Of a stretch of 64,000 bases of DNA, positions 52,753 through 60,898 are shown piece by piece. The translations under genes were made by a program, and so were the position numbers. A model generated the notes under the pieces. It ran no database searches. It had not been told where the DNA came from and saw nothing but the letters and a program-made list of their open reading frames with translations. Numbering within the stretch: the stretch's first letter is position 1; each line of letters opens with the position of its first letter. The stretch is from Paraburkholderia sabiae. Its GTDB lineage: Bacteria; Pseudomonadota; Gammaproteobacteria; Burkholderiales; Burkholderiaceae. The stretch spans positions 248,001 through 312,000 of the forward strand of contig NZ_CP125296.1 of NCBI RefSeq assembly GCF_030412785.1, given 5' to 3'.

Positions 52753-53427
52753 TTAGGCGCTCAAGGCCTGATTGAACGGTTGCGCATCGGAGCGGCGCTC
52801 AGCGGAGAATTCCGCGCGACGTTCGAGCGACGCCTTGCGCTTCTCTTCAGCGCTCGCGATGAAGTCGAGGAGTTCGCGTTCCATCGCGGAATCTTTCGCA
52901 CCCGGCTTCCATGCGGCCGCGCCATGGCGTCGGCGCGTGGCGCGGGCTAGCGCCAGCGCGAAGGTGGCCAGCTTCGCGCATTCGTATTCGACGCGGCTGC
53001 AAAGATCGAGCGGCTCGCCGAGTTCGCGGAACGCTTCGAGGTACTCGCGGGCGGCGTGCACCATCGCGGGATACTCGCGCAATTCGGAAATGACCTTTCG
53101 ATTCAGGACGGGCCACGCGAGCTTGTCCGGATACGCAAACGCAGGAATGGACACGCCTTCGATGGCTTCGAGGCTCATGGGACCGACGGGTTTCGCCGCG
53201 GCCCACGCGGCCTTGTGCATCATCGTCCGGCAGGTGCGCGCGTAGCTTTCCAGCGACAGGGCGAGTTCCAGCGCGGTATCGCGCCGCTGACGCCTGCGCT
53301 CGCGCGCGTCGCGCACGGAGACCCAGACAAGGGTGATGCAGGAGCCGATCGCTCCCGATGCCAGCGCCAGAGTAATCGGCGCATTCAAGCTGATTCGTTG
53401 GAAATATTGAAGCGATTCCTGCCACAT
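52753..53427 (-). CDS. Hypothetical membrane-anchored protein
   Basis: About 224 residues. One TM segment near the N-terminus (ISLNAPITLALASGAIGSCITLVWVSV, about 10-37) is followed by a basic stop-transfer (RDARERRRQRR) and a helical cytoplasmic domain with a coiled-coil look and Arg/Glu-rich tail. No enzyme motif is seen. The start at 53427 is chosen from GAGG 8 nt upstream. Function is unknown. Confidence 0.6.
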   Translation of the reverse strand: MWQESLQYFQRISLNAPITLALASGAIGSCITLVWVSVRDARERRRQRRDTALELALSLESYARTCRTMMHKAAWAAAKPVGPMSLEAIEGVSIPAFAYPDKLAWPVLNRKVISELREYPAMVHAAREYLEAFRELGEPLDLCSRVEYECAKLATFALALARATRRRHGAAAWKPGAKDSAMERELLDFIASAEEKRKASLERRAEFSAERRSDAQPFNQALSA

Positions 53428-53562
53428 ACAGTGCGCCTCGGAGAAAGAGGTGCACAGAGTATAAGCAATCGTTTGCGGCATGATCAGAGAAAAAATACGG
53501 TGTGTGTTTTCGGCACAAACGGTCAGTTCACGCAGCGCGCATCTTGACAGACTCGTCCAAAA

Positions 53563-53603
53563 GCAGGCGGGCGTCAGCCGTTTCCCGGATGACGCCCGCC
53601 TGC
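53563..53603 (-). terminator. Rho-independent terminator of lipoprotein hydrolase gene
   Basis: A 14-bp perfect stem (GCAGGCGGGCGTCA and its complement) with a 13-nt loop, followed on the minus strand by TTTTGG. It starts 7 bp beyond the stop of the hydrolase gene at 53610. Confidence 0.85.
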
Positions 53604-53609
53604 AAACGA

Positions 53610-55166
53610 TTACACGTCGGGATTGCCCGCGATGAAGCCGGTGAAGGCGCCATACGGCTGGGTCAGCGCGACGCCCTCGACCATCAGACCGTACGTCGCG
53701 TCGCCGCTATCGAGCACGTAGTACATCACCGACTGCACGTTTTTGGTCTTTCGAGCCTTGAAGAAGTTGGCAAACTGCGTGCCGATGTAGGTCGCGCGAT
53801 AGGCCTGCGAGCTTTCCGGGCCCGTGTTCCACTCGGTGATCAGGAACGGCACGCCGTAGCGGGCCTTGCAGTACGTCGGCAGATCGAAGCCGGGGCCCGC
53901 GCCGTCCGTGCCGATATTGAAGATGTCGCCATAGACTTCGTAGTTGTGCCACGTCGTCATGTCCCAGCGCACCTTCGGATAGCCGCCGCTGCCGTCCGGC
54001 TGCATGCCGTCCCACAACGCATCGGCCGCGCCGATGTCGGCCACGCAGAAGTTGATGCCGCACTTCGCCGCCGGTTGCACCGACTTCACGCCGTCGATCA
54101 TCCCGCGCATCACGCCGCGCATCACCGGCCAGTTGGTGTTGCTGAAGTCGACGGCCTTGGTTCCTGCATTGGTGAAGTCGAGGATGATGTCGTTCTCGCG
54201 CGTCAACTCGTTGCCGCATTCGTACATCGTCACGCCGTACGGCGCGAGCGCTGTCGCGACGACCGCCGCGCACGCTTTGCCGCGGTTGTACGCGACGGAT
54301 TCGTTTGCCAGCAGCGTGCGGTTGTTGTCGTAGATGCCCTGGTTGATCAGCACGAACAGCGTCAATCCCGCCGACTGGAACGCCTGCGCGAGCTTCACGA
54401 CGGCATTCAGCTGCACCGGATTGTCGGTGCAGCCCACGCGATACGTCGTGCATCCGCTGCTCTTCATGATCGCTACGATCTGCGCAGGCGTGTAGCGATA
54501 GTCGTAGTGGCCGTTGACGCCGTAGAACGTGCCCGCAGTCGCCGCGATGGCGATGCGCGGATCGGTGCACGGCAGCCAGCTGGTGCTGACGTCGCTGAGC
54601 ACATAGAACTGGCTGCCTGTGCCGCGATGCCAGATCTTGCCGCCGTACCACAGCAGCAGCGTCACGTTGTACGTGTTGCCGACCGTCTTGTTGTTGCGAT
54701 AGATGACGCCGCCCACGACCGTCCATACCGCGCCGGCCTTGTCGATGATGTACGACGCCGACGGGATCGTCGTGCCGTCCGCAGACGTGCCGCCCATCCG
54801 CGGATCGTTGCATGCGATCCACGTCGTGCCGTTCCATCCGTAGAACTGGCCGCCCGTTCCCTGATGGTAGACGCCGCCGCCGAACCAGAGCATCAACACG
54901 ACGTTGTAGTTGTTGCCGGCTTTCACGCCGTCCTTGTAAACCGAGCCGCCCGTCAGCGTCCAGACGGAGCCCTGATAGTCGATGATCGAATTGGCCGGAG
55001 GGACGGTCGTGCCGTTCGCCGATGCGTTAGCGGCCGTCTTGCTCATGGCCTTGACGACGGCGCTGCCGTCAGCGCCGAGGTCGGAGCCGCCGCCTCCGCA
55101 TGCCGTTAAAACGTAGCTGCCGCCGAGCGCTGCCAGGCCGCCGAGAAATTGACGTCGATTGGTCAC
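53610..55166 (-). CDS. Exported lipoprotein glycoside hydrolase (clan GH-A-like) with two tandem N-terminal repeats
   Basis: 518 residues. The N-terminus MTNRRQFLGGLAALGG carries an RRxFL twin-arginine-like motif and a lipobox VLTAC, so Tat export and lipidation are both likely. Two repeats of about 75 residues follow (IIDYQGSVWTLTGGSVYKDG ... YNVVLMLWFGGGVYHQGTG, and IIDKAGAVWTVVGGVIYRNN ... YNVTLLLWYGGKIWHRGTG), perhaps carbohydrate-binding. The TIM-barrel part has YECGNELTRE (acid/base Glu about 319) and LITEWNTG (nucleophile Glu about 443). The start is GTG. Substrate is unknown. A hairpin plus T-run lies directly upstream of the start. Confidence 0.78.
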   Translation of the reverse strand: MTNRRQFLGGLAALGGSYVLTACGGGGSDLGADGSAVVKAMSKTAANASANGTTVPPANSIIDYQGSVWTLTGGSVYKDGVKAGNNYNVVLMLWFGGGVYHQGTGGQFYGWNGTTWIACNDPRMGGTSADGTTIPSASYIIDKAGAVWTVVGGVIYRNNKTVGNTYNVTLLLWYGGKIWHRGTGSQFYVLSDVSTSWLPCTDPRIAIAATAGTFYGVNGHYDYRYTPAQIVAIMKSSGCTTYRVGCTDNPVQLNAVVKLAQAFQSAGLTLFVLINQGIYDNNRTLLANESVAYNRGKACAAVVATALAPYGVTMYECGNELTRENDIILDFTNAGTKAVDFSNTNWPVMRGVMRGMIDGVKSVQPAAKCGINFCVADIGAADALWDGMQPDGSGGYPKVRWDMTTWHNYEVYGDIFNIGTDGAGPGFDLPTYCKARYGVPFLITEWNTGPESSQAYRATYIGTQFANFFKARKTKNVQSVMYYVLDSGDATYGLMVEGVALTQPYGAFTGFIAGNPDV

Positions 55167-55178
55167 AAAAAAGTCCGC

Positions 55179-55195
55179 CGCCGGGAATCCCGGCG
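55179..55195 (-). promoter_or_regulatory. 5' leader hairpin with T-run (possible attenuator)
   Basis: CGCCGGGA-a-TCCCGGCG forms a stable stem in the hydrolase transcript. It is followed by GGCGGAC and TTTTTT, then directly by the GTG start at 55166. A terminator-like structure overlapping the ribosome-binding zone could attenuate transcription or block initiation. Confidence 0.45.
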
Positions 55196-55708
55196 AAAAA
55201 GTGTCAGGTGGTCATTGCCGAGTCGCGTCGCGGCAATCAGGGAATCCGCGTGTGATTTGGAATCCTGATTAAGTGCCTGATGGTGCGAATCGATCTGCGA
55301 GCGACTGCGGAGTGCCACCCGGGCGCCGCAATGCGTTATCGAAATACGCTCAGAAAAAGGACTTCGACTGTTCTTTTCTCGCCTGGTGAAGCGGGAGAAG
55401 AGAATCGGAAAATCGGTAACTTATTCCCGACTGTCCTTGCGCTGATGTAATTGATACCTGGCTGTCGGCACAAAGCAGGGCGGACGTTAGAGGGTCACGT
55501 GAAATAAGTTGAATCTTCTGACAAATAGCCGGCTGAAAACCGTTTTCGCTCCGCTAGCGGTTGTGGCTGGGGCTCGTCGAGGCACAGCAGGCGGGGTTCG
55601 GCGCAAGAAGAATGCGCCTCGTATGGACGGGGATCGCGCGAAAAAATATTCTCGATGCGGAGCGATTTTGTCCGCGTTTTAAAGGGTGACGGATCGCGCG
55701 ATCCCAAC

Positions 55709-55770
55709 TTCGTTTTTTGCCGGGCGGTTTCGCGTCGATGCGCGCTCGCCGCTACGCCGCTACCTACACT
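55709..55770 (+). promoter_or_regulatory. hrp_II-like box and -10 (TTCG-N16-TTCG-N32-TACACT)
   Basis: TTCG at 55709-55712 and TTCG at 55729-55732 are exactly 16 nt apart, the layout bound by HrpB-type AraC regulators in Ralstonia and Burkholderia. TACACT at 55765-55770 follows after 32 nt, the expected distance for the -10 element, though it fits YANNNT better than YANNRT. The start codon of the next gene is 56 nt further on. Confidence 0.5.
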
Positions 55771-55825
55771 CCGGGCAATGCGGCTCGCGAAGAGCCTTTT
55801 CTTTCGCTTTCTATCGGAGACGACA

Positions 55826-56464
55826 ATGCCTGTTCACGGCCTCCCAAAGACATCGCACGTTGCGAATACGGCAGCGTCATCGGCGGCGACTTCCTCGAAT
55901 GCGCCGAAGACCCAACATGCCCCGTCGAAGCAAAAGACCATGCCCGCTGCGCTCGGCATGTTCAACGAGATCGACAAGCCGGGCGGGCACAAGAACACGA
56001 AGTTCGGCAAATCGGCGGGCGGTGCTGCGTCGAAGAGCCCCGACGAACTCCGGCCGAATGTCACGCAGACAGCGGCCGAATATGCCGCCAAGCCGGGCGC
56101 GAGTTATTACCCGCATGCCGTTCATCTGGTAAGCCAGGGGTTGCAGGACAACAAGTTCGGTATCACGCAGTCGTCGCATGATGGCGTGATCGGCAATCTG
56201 CAGGGGCTTCACGAAGGCAGCCAGCATCTCGTCGGTGCACACATGACGGAGAGCGTCGGATTCGGCAAGGACGCGCTCAAGCACGCGATGAACGGCGAGT
56301 TCCGCGATGGCGCGATGACGGCGGCGGGCTCGGTGCTCAACGCAGCGGCATCGATGACAGCCGCGCCCGCCCATATGTTCGACAGCATGCGGAAGTCGGA
56401 TAAACCGGAACACGTTGCAGCGGCGCTCAGCTCGCACACCGATTTCGGTTCGCTTGCGGATTGA
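55826..56464 (+). CDS. Cysteine-free hypothetical protein, candidate type III-secreted protein
   Basis: 212 residues with no signal peptide, no TM segment, no Cys and no Trp. The first 45 residues are rich in Ser, Ala, Thr, Pro and Gln, as is usual for type III secretion signals. The rest is Gly/Ala/His/Ser-rich with predicted helices (GVIGNLQGLHEGSQHLVG, GKDALKHAMNGEFRDGAMTA). It is preceded by an hrp_II-like box. CGGAGA 5 nt before the ATG at 55826 fixes the start against longer frames. No family was recognised. No secretion apparatus genes are in the window, so the assignment rests on composition and promoter. Confidence 0.6.
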   Translation: MPVHGLPKTSHVANTAASSAATSSNAPKTQHAPSKQKTMPAALGMFNEIDKPGGHKNTKFGKSAGGAASKSPDELRPNVTQTAAEYAAKPGASYYPHAVHLVSQGLQDNKFGITQSSHDGVIGNLQGLHEGSQHLVGAHMTESVGFGKDALKHAMNGEFRDGAMTAAGSVLNAAASMTAAPAHMFDSMRKSDKPEHVAAALSSHTDFGSLAD

Positions 56465-56669
56465 TCCGCACGCGTGACGCGTGGCATTTCCCTCGCGCAG
56501 CACGCGCCAATCATCACGCGATTCGCGCCGCGCCTGGCGCCTTTTGCATGTGTCCTCTCTAAGATCAGCGGAAAGCGGTGGCGCTGTTATTGCTGTTTGC
56601 ATTCGCGCAGTTGCACCGCAGTGGCTCCGCATTCGCCTTTCAACGCGTGATCGAAACAGAGGACAAAGA

Positions 56670-57573
56670 ATGAGCGAAGTGAAGTTCGCGTCGTTCTGGC
56701 ATGGTCCGGAACTGTCGCCGTACGAACATGCATGTCTCGCGTCATTCACGGCTTATGGCAACGAGGTCTCTCTATTGCTATGAAAAACCTGCAAACGTGC
56801 CGTCAGGTATTCAAATCAGGGACGCCAGACGCATCTTGCCGATCGAAACGACGCAGCATTTCAGACTGAACGGACTGCCTTCGATGGCGCATTTCACCGA
56901 CTACTTCCGCTACATGATGTTCGCGAAGGCGGAAGAGACATGGGTCGATACGGATATGCTGCTGCTCAAGGCATTCGACCTTCGCGAGTCCTTCAATCTG
57001 ATCGGCCGCGAGACGGCTGACAGCGCGTGCACCGCGATCTTGCGTCTCGATCCGCAGGATGCGCGTTTGCCGACGCTGATACATCGCGTCGACGCCATCA
57101 AGGAACTGCCGATCAATTGGGGCGACACTGGCCCGCGTCTGTTGACTTCCGTATATGGCGTTGTGGACACGTATGCGCCCTCATACTTCTATCCCGTTCA
57201 TTTCGACGACTACTACAAGGTGTTTCTGCCGCGCTTCGCCGACGAGTGCGCGCTGCTCTGCTCGAACGCCTATACGCTGCATCTGTGGAATAACCGTGTG
57301 GTCAAGATGGGGCTGTTCAAGAGAATCGGCCCGCCTGCGGGCTCGTATCTGCATCACGTGTTCGCGGAGCAAGGCGTGCTGCCGTCGTTTGTCGATCTGT
57401 ATCCCGAGTCGGTGATGGAGACGATGGTGCACAACGTCGAAAACAGAGTGGGTTGCGACGAAGGCATGCGCAAGCTCTTCAGAGTCGCCGTGCCGTCGAT
57501 GAAGGCCGCGATCGACAAATGGCTTCTTCCTTCGGGCGGTGCGCGCGCGACTCAACGCAAAAGAACGAGTTGA
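56670..57573 (+). pseudogene. Glycosyltransferase (DXD, GT32/capsule-type) broken by a frameshift
   Basis: Frame 1 begins MSEVKFASFWHGPELSPYEH with a good GAGGAC site and runs into a TGA at 56781. From about 56767 the next frame continues LYCYEKPANVPSGIQIRDAR and includes the DXD motif WVDTDMLL and a complete C-terminal domain. Together they give about 301 residues with the usual N-terminus of this family (LSPYE.ACLxSF...GHEVxLY.YE...VPxG). The shift lies at TCTCTC (56767-56772); one more TC unit would restore EVSLYCYE exactly, so loss of a dinucleotide is the simplest cause. Either a recent inactivation or a sequencing error. The acceptor would be a surface glycan. Confidence 0.8.
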
Positions 57574-57986
57574 GGCGTGGCGTCTTCCACCGACCAGACA
57601 ATCGCGTTCTGACCATATTTCGTGGCGAGCGCCTTTGCGGTTTCAAGCGAGAGTCCCGGTACAAGAAAACTCGCCTCGCCGGGCCAGTCGTTCGACGGAT
57701 GCTTGCCGATGCCGTCGATAGCGACAAGTCCCAACTGTTCCAGATCACGTGCCAGGGCCTGTTGGCGTTCGGCGTTGAACTCGGGTGTGCGATGCTCGCT
57801 ATAGGGATTGCAGCCGGTGATGAATGCGCTGCAATTGACGCCGTAAGCTTTGTGCAGAGCCGCTAACGCCGCGCTGGTTTCGCCGATTCGTAAAGTCGTG
57901 GGCGGGTCGCCAAACGCGATGTATTCGGTTTCCAGATAAGCCTGGATCGTTTCGCGTGGAATCTTCGAGTCTGAAAACAAAAGCAC
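57552..57986 (-). CDS. DUF3293 domain protein
   Basis: 144 residues matching DUF3293: LETEYIAFGDPPTTLRIG, AFITGCNPYSEHRTPEFN, QQALARDLEQLGLVAIDGIG, WPGEASFLVPGLSLETAKAL, ATKYGQNAIVWSVEDATP. Function is unknown; the family is widespread in beta- and gammaproteobacteria. The start is uncertain: the GTG at 57986 lies inside the GGAGGAGG ribosome-binding sequence, and a TTG at 57980 is better spaced. The last 22 bp overlap the 3' end of the convergent glycosyltransferase gene. Confidence 0.8.
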   Translation of the reverse strand: MLLFSDSKIPRETIQAYLETEYIAFGDPPTTLRIGETSAALAALHKAYGVNCSAFITGCNPYSEHRTPEFNAERQQALARDLEQLGLVAIDGIGKHPSNDWPGEASFLVPGLSLETAKALATKYGQNAIVWSVEDATPQLVLLR

Positions 57987-58072
57987 CTCCTCCTTGGATA
58001 AAGCACCGGGCCCGATAACTCGAAGTTATCACCCCGGCAACAGCTTTCATTATTCAACCACGCCCCGTTTCC

Positions 58073-58099
58073 CTACATTGTGCGGCAGACGCAATGTAG
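58073..58099. promoter_or_regulatory. Perfect palindrome CTACATTG-N11-CAATGTAG
   Basis: Two 8-bp arms, exactly complementary, 28 bp upstream of the FAH-family hydrolase start. This is the size and position of a repressor operator in a sugar-acid operon. No other copy was noticed in the cluster, and the regulator is not identified. Confidence 0.5.
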
Positions 58100-58127
58100 A
58101 TCAGTCAACCTGGAGACGAGGAACCTC

Positions 58128-58973
58128 ATGAAATTGCTGCGATATGGCGCGCCCGGTCATGAAAAGCCCGGCATTCTCGACGGCAGCGGCGCAATTCGCG
58201 ACCTGTCCGGCGTTATCGACGATATCGCCGGTTTGACGCTGTTGCCCGAAGCGCTGGAAAAGCTGCGCGGGCTCGACGTCAACGCGCTGCCCATCGTTAG
58301 CGCAGAAGAGCGCATCGGCGCATGCGTGGGCCGCATCGGCAAGTTCATCTGCATCGGGCTCAACTACGCAGACCACGCCGCCGAATCGAATCTGCCCGTG
58401 CCCGCCGAACCCGTCGTGTTCGGCAAGTGGACGTCGGCTGTCGTCGGTCCGAACGACGACGTGCGCATTCCGCGCGGCTCGCAGAAGACCGACTGGGAAG
58501 TCGAACTCGGTGTCGTGATCGGCAAGGGCGGCACGTACATCGAGGAAGCCGACGCGCTCAGCCACGTCGCGGGCTATTGCGTGATCAACGACGTTTCCGA
58601 GCGCGAATATCAGATCGAGCGCGGCGGCACATGGGACAAAGGCAAGGGCTGCGACACGTTCGGTCCGATCGGTCCGTGGCTCGTCACCGCCGACGAAATC
58701 CCCGATCCGCAGCGTCTCGCCCTCTGGCTCGAAGTGGACGGCAAGCGCTATCAGAACGGCAACACCAGCACGATGATCTTCAACGTCGCGCATATCGTCT
58801 CGTACCTGAGCCGCTTCATGAGCCTGCAACCGGGCGACGTCATCTCGACGGGCACGCCGCCGGGCGTCGGCATGGGCCAGAAGCCGGAGCCCGTCTATCT
58901 GCGTGCCGGGCAGACGATGCGCCTCGGCATCGAAGGGCTCGGCGAACAGCAGCAGCGTACCGTCGCGGCATAA
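58128..58973 (+). CDS. FAH-family hydrolase (2,4-diketo-3-deoxy-sugar acid hydrolase type)
   Basis: 281 residues. The N-terminus MKLLRYGAPGHEKPGILDG and blocks IGKFICIGLNYADHAAESN, PVVFGKWTSAVVGPNDDVRI, DWEVELGVVIGKGG (metal ligand Glu), CVINDVSEREYQIERGGTWD and DVISTGTPPGVGMG are typical of FAH-fold enzymes, close to the group often labelled ureidoglycolate lyase but acting on diketo sugar acids. It would cleave a 2,4-diketo-3-deoxy acid to pyruvate plus a hydroxy acid, using Mg2+ or Mn2+. The ATG at 58128 has GAGGAA upstream. The SDR gene follows after 14 bp. Confidence 0.87.
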   Translation: MKLLRYGAPGHEKPGILDGSGAIRDLSGVIDDIAGLTLLPEALEKLRGLDVNALPIVSAEERIGACVGRIGKFICIGLNYADHAAESNLPVPAEPVVFGKWTSAVVGPNDDVRIPRGSQKTDWEVELGVVIGKGGTYIEEADALSHVAGYCVINDVSEREYQIERGGTWDKGKGCDTFGPIGPWLVTADEIPDPQRLALWLEVDGKRYQNGNTSTMIFNVAHIVSYLSRFMSLQPGDVISTGTPPGVGMGQKPEPVYLRAGQTMRLGIEGLGEQQQRTVAA

Positions 58974-58987
58974 CAGGGAGCGCGCGC

Positions 58988-59740
58988 ATGAACCAGTACG
59001 ACTTCACGCAGCGCGCCGCCGTCGTCACGGGCGGTGCGCAGGGAATCGGCTATGCGGTCGCGGAGCGGTTGTTGCAGGGCCACGCGCGCGTCGCACTGTG
59101 GGACCGCGACGAAGCCGCGCTCGCCGAAGCGAAGGCGGGCCTTGCACGTTTCGGCGACGTTCAGACCGTGCTCGTGGATCTCACGCAGCGCGACGACGTG
59201 CACGCAGCCACGCAAGCGAGCGTTGCGCATCTCGGCGCGATCGACATTCTCGTGCACAGCGCGGGCATCGCAGGCGCGAACGCAACGGTCGCCGATTACG
59301 CGCCGGAAGAATGGTCGCGCGTGATCGACGTCGATCTGAACGCAGCCTTTCATGTGAACCAGGCCGTCGTGAAGACGATGATCGCGCGCGGCTATGGGCG
59401 CATCGTCAACATCGCGTCGATCGCGGGCAAGGAAGGCAATCCGAATGCGAGCGCGTATAGCGCGGCGAAAGCGGGCGTGATTGCGCTCACGAAGAGTCTC
59501 GGCAAGGAAACCGCGCAACTCGACATCGCCGTCAACGCGATCACGCCCGCCGCGGCGCGCACGCGCATCTTCGAGCAGATGTCGCAGCAGCATATCGACT
59601 ACATGCTGTCGAAGATTCCGCGCGGGCGCTTTGTCGAAGTGAACGAAATCGCCGCGATGGTCGCGTGGCTCGTGTCGGCGGAAAACTCGTTCACGACGGG
59701 CGCGGTGTTCGATCTGTCGGGCGGACGCGCGACGTATTGA
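58988..59740 (+). CDS. Short-chain dehydrogenase/reductase (sugar-acid type)
   Basis: 250 residues, classical SDR: TGGAQGIGYAVAERL (NAD(P) binding), the NAG motif as HSAGIAGANA, catalytic Ser (IVNIASIAGKEGNPN), YSAAK (Tyr, Lys) and a C-terminal FDLSGGRATY. Asp at the end of strand 2 (ALWDRDE) points to NAD. Next to an FAH hydrolase and an IlvD/Edd dehydratase, it probably oxidises a 2-keto-3-deoxy sugar acid at C4, feeding the hydrolase. AGGGAG lies 8 nt before the ATG. Confidence 0.9.
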   Translation: MNQYDFTQRAAVVTGGAQGIGYAVAERLLQGHARVALWDRDEAALAEAKAGLARFGDVQTVLVDLTQRDDVHAATQASVAHLGAIDILVHSAGIAGANATVADYAPEEWSRVIDVDLNAAFHVNQAVVKTMIARGYGRIVNIASIAGKEGNPNASAYSAAKAGVIALTKSLGKETAQLDIAVNAITPAAARTRIFEQMSQQHIDYMLSKIPRGRFVEVNEIAAMVAWLVSAENSFTTGAVFDLSGGRATY

Positions 59741-59759
59741 GCGTCACGCATCACACGCT

Positions 59760-60710
59760 TCACGCAAGCGCGCCGTACAGCGTGCCCGCCACCTCCTTCA
59801 ACGCGCGCACGACCTGCGTCGAAGCAGGCGACAGCAACTGCCCGGTGCGCGTGATGATGCCGAAGTCGTCCATGCGCAGCGGCATGTCGAGCGGCAGGAT
59901 CTGCAGCAGGCCATGCGCGGCGTAGTAATGCGCGACTTCGGCGGCCAGCACGGCGAGCATGTCGCTTTGCGACAGCAGGCTCGTGACGAACAGCAGTTCC
60001 GCGCTTTCGACCACGTTGGACGGCGGCGCGAGGCTTTGACGCTGGAACATCAGCTCGAAGCGATGGCGCAGCACGCTTTGCGCGGGCGGCACGACCCACG
60101 ACGCATCGACGACGTCCGAAAGCGTCAGCGACTGCGCCGCCAGCAACGGATGACCCGAACGGGCGACGGCGAGCGCCTGTTCCTCAGCGAGAGGCTCGTA
60201 GCGCAGATGCAGCTTGTCATGTTCAGCGGAAAGCCGGCCGATCACGAGATCGAGCTTGTCCTGCGCGAGACTTTCGAGCAGCACGTTGCTGCTGTCGATC
60301 TCGACACTCACGCTCAGGCCCGGATGCGTCGCCTTGACCTGCGCGATGGCGGCAGGCAGCAGGCTCACAGCCGGCGACGTAATCGTGCCGACGGCCACGC
60401 GCCCGAGTTGCCCCGATTTCAGCGCGAGCACTTCTTCGCGTGCCTGATCGAGACTGCCGACCACCGAACGCGCGTGACGAATCATCACGTCGCCGTACAG
60501 CGTGGGCCGCATGCCGCGCGGCATCCGCTCGAACAGCGGCGCGTCCAGCATCTCTTCGAGTTCGCGCAACAGCTTCGACGCGGCGGGCTGCGACATGCTG
60601 AGCGCGTCGGCGGCACGGTGGATATTGCCTTCCTCGTCGAGCGCAACGAGCAGCAGCAATTGGCGCGTCTTCAGGCGCGTGCGGACGTACCAGGGGTTCG
60701 AATCGAGCAT
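59760..60710 (-). CDS. LysR-family transcriptional regulator
   Basis: 316 residues. The N-terminal winged helix-turn-helix reads LKTRQLLLLVALDEEGNIHR, AADALSMSQPAASKLLRELE, EMLDAPLFERMPRGMRPT. A LysR substrate domain follows (VAVGTITSPAVSLLPAAIAQ, LDLVIGRLSAEHDKLHLRYE), related to GbpR-type regulators of sugar utilisation. The ATG at 60710 is preferred to an in-frame TTG at 60725. It is divergent from the dehydratase gene with about 190 bp between, the normal arrangement for a LysR regulator and its target. Confidence 0.92.
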   Translation of the reverse strand: MLDSNPWYVRTRLKTRQLLLLVALDEEGNIHRAADALSMSQPAASKLLRELEEMLDAPLFERMPRGMRPTLYGDVMIRHARSVVGSLDQAREEVLALKSGQLGRVAVGTITSPAVSLLPAAIAQVKATHPGLSVSVEIDSSNVLLESLAQDKLDLVIGRLSAEHDKLHLRYEPLAEEQALAVARSGHPLLAAQSLTLSDVVDASWVVPPAQSVLRHRFELMFQRQSLAPPSNVVESAELLFVTSLLSQSDMLAVLAAEVAHYYAAHGLLQILPLDMPLRMDDFGIITRTGQLLSPASTQVVRALKEVAGTLYGALA

Positions 60711-60735
60711 AGGGGTTAATACCAATAATTAAAGC

Positions 60736-60775
60736 GATATCAGTTAGACGCCAATTTTCATTAGAAAGATATCAG
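60736..60775. promoter_or_regulatory. Direct repeats GATATCAG, 32 bp apart, in LysR/dehydratase promoter
   Basis: GATATCAG occurs at 60736-60743 and 60768-60775, spaced three helical turns apart, in the divergent region between the LysR gene and the dehydratase gene. The same spacing would place two regulator dimers on one face of the DNA. A LysR binding site is plausible. Confidence 0.4.
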
Positions 60776-60898
60776 ACCGCTTCGTACACTTTTCTTTTCC
60801 CATGATCCGCGATCACGACTTTCGCCATTTAAAAGCACTGCGCAGGCAGCGTCGGATCGGCGGTTCAGCACATCAGCACTTGCCTTCAGGAAGTAAGC

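Larger units (their letters stand above)
55167..55825. other. Divergent regulatory region, 659 bp
   Basis: No supported gene. On the left it holds the leader hairpin of the hydrolase gene (55179-55195) and another small hairpin (ATTGCCG / CGGCAAT, 55214-55237). On the right it holds the hrp_II-like promoter element of the gene at 55826. A 70-codon minus-strand frame (55495-55707) looks non-coding. The middle part is comparatively AT-rich. Confidence 0.45.

Noticed and set aside
55495..55707. 70-codon minus-strand frame before the hrp_II-like box
   Set aside because: No ribosome-binding site, no recognisable protein, and it overlaps the promoter element.
56767..56783. Programmed ribosomal frameshift in the glycosyltransferase
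   Set aside because: No slippery heptamer or strong downstream structure was seen. A lost TC unit or sequence error explains it better. The tract is also too short for classical phase variation.
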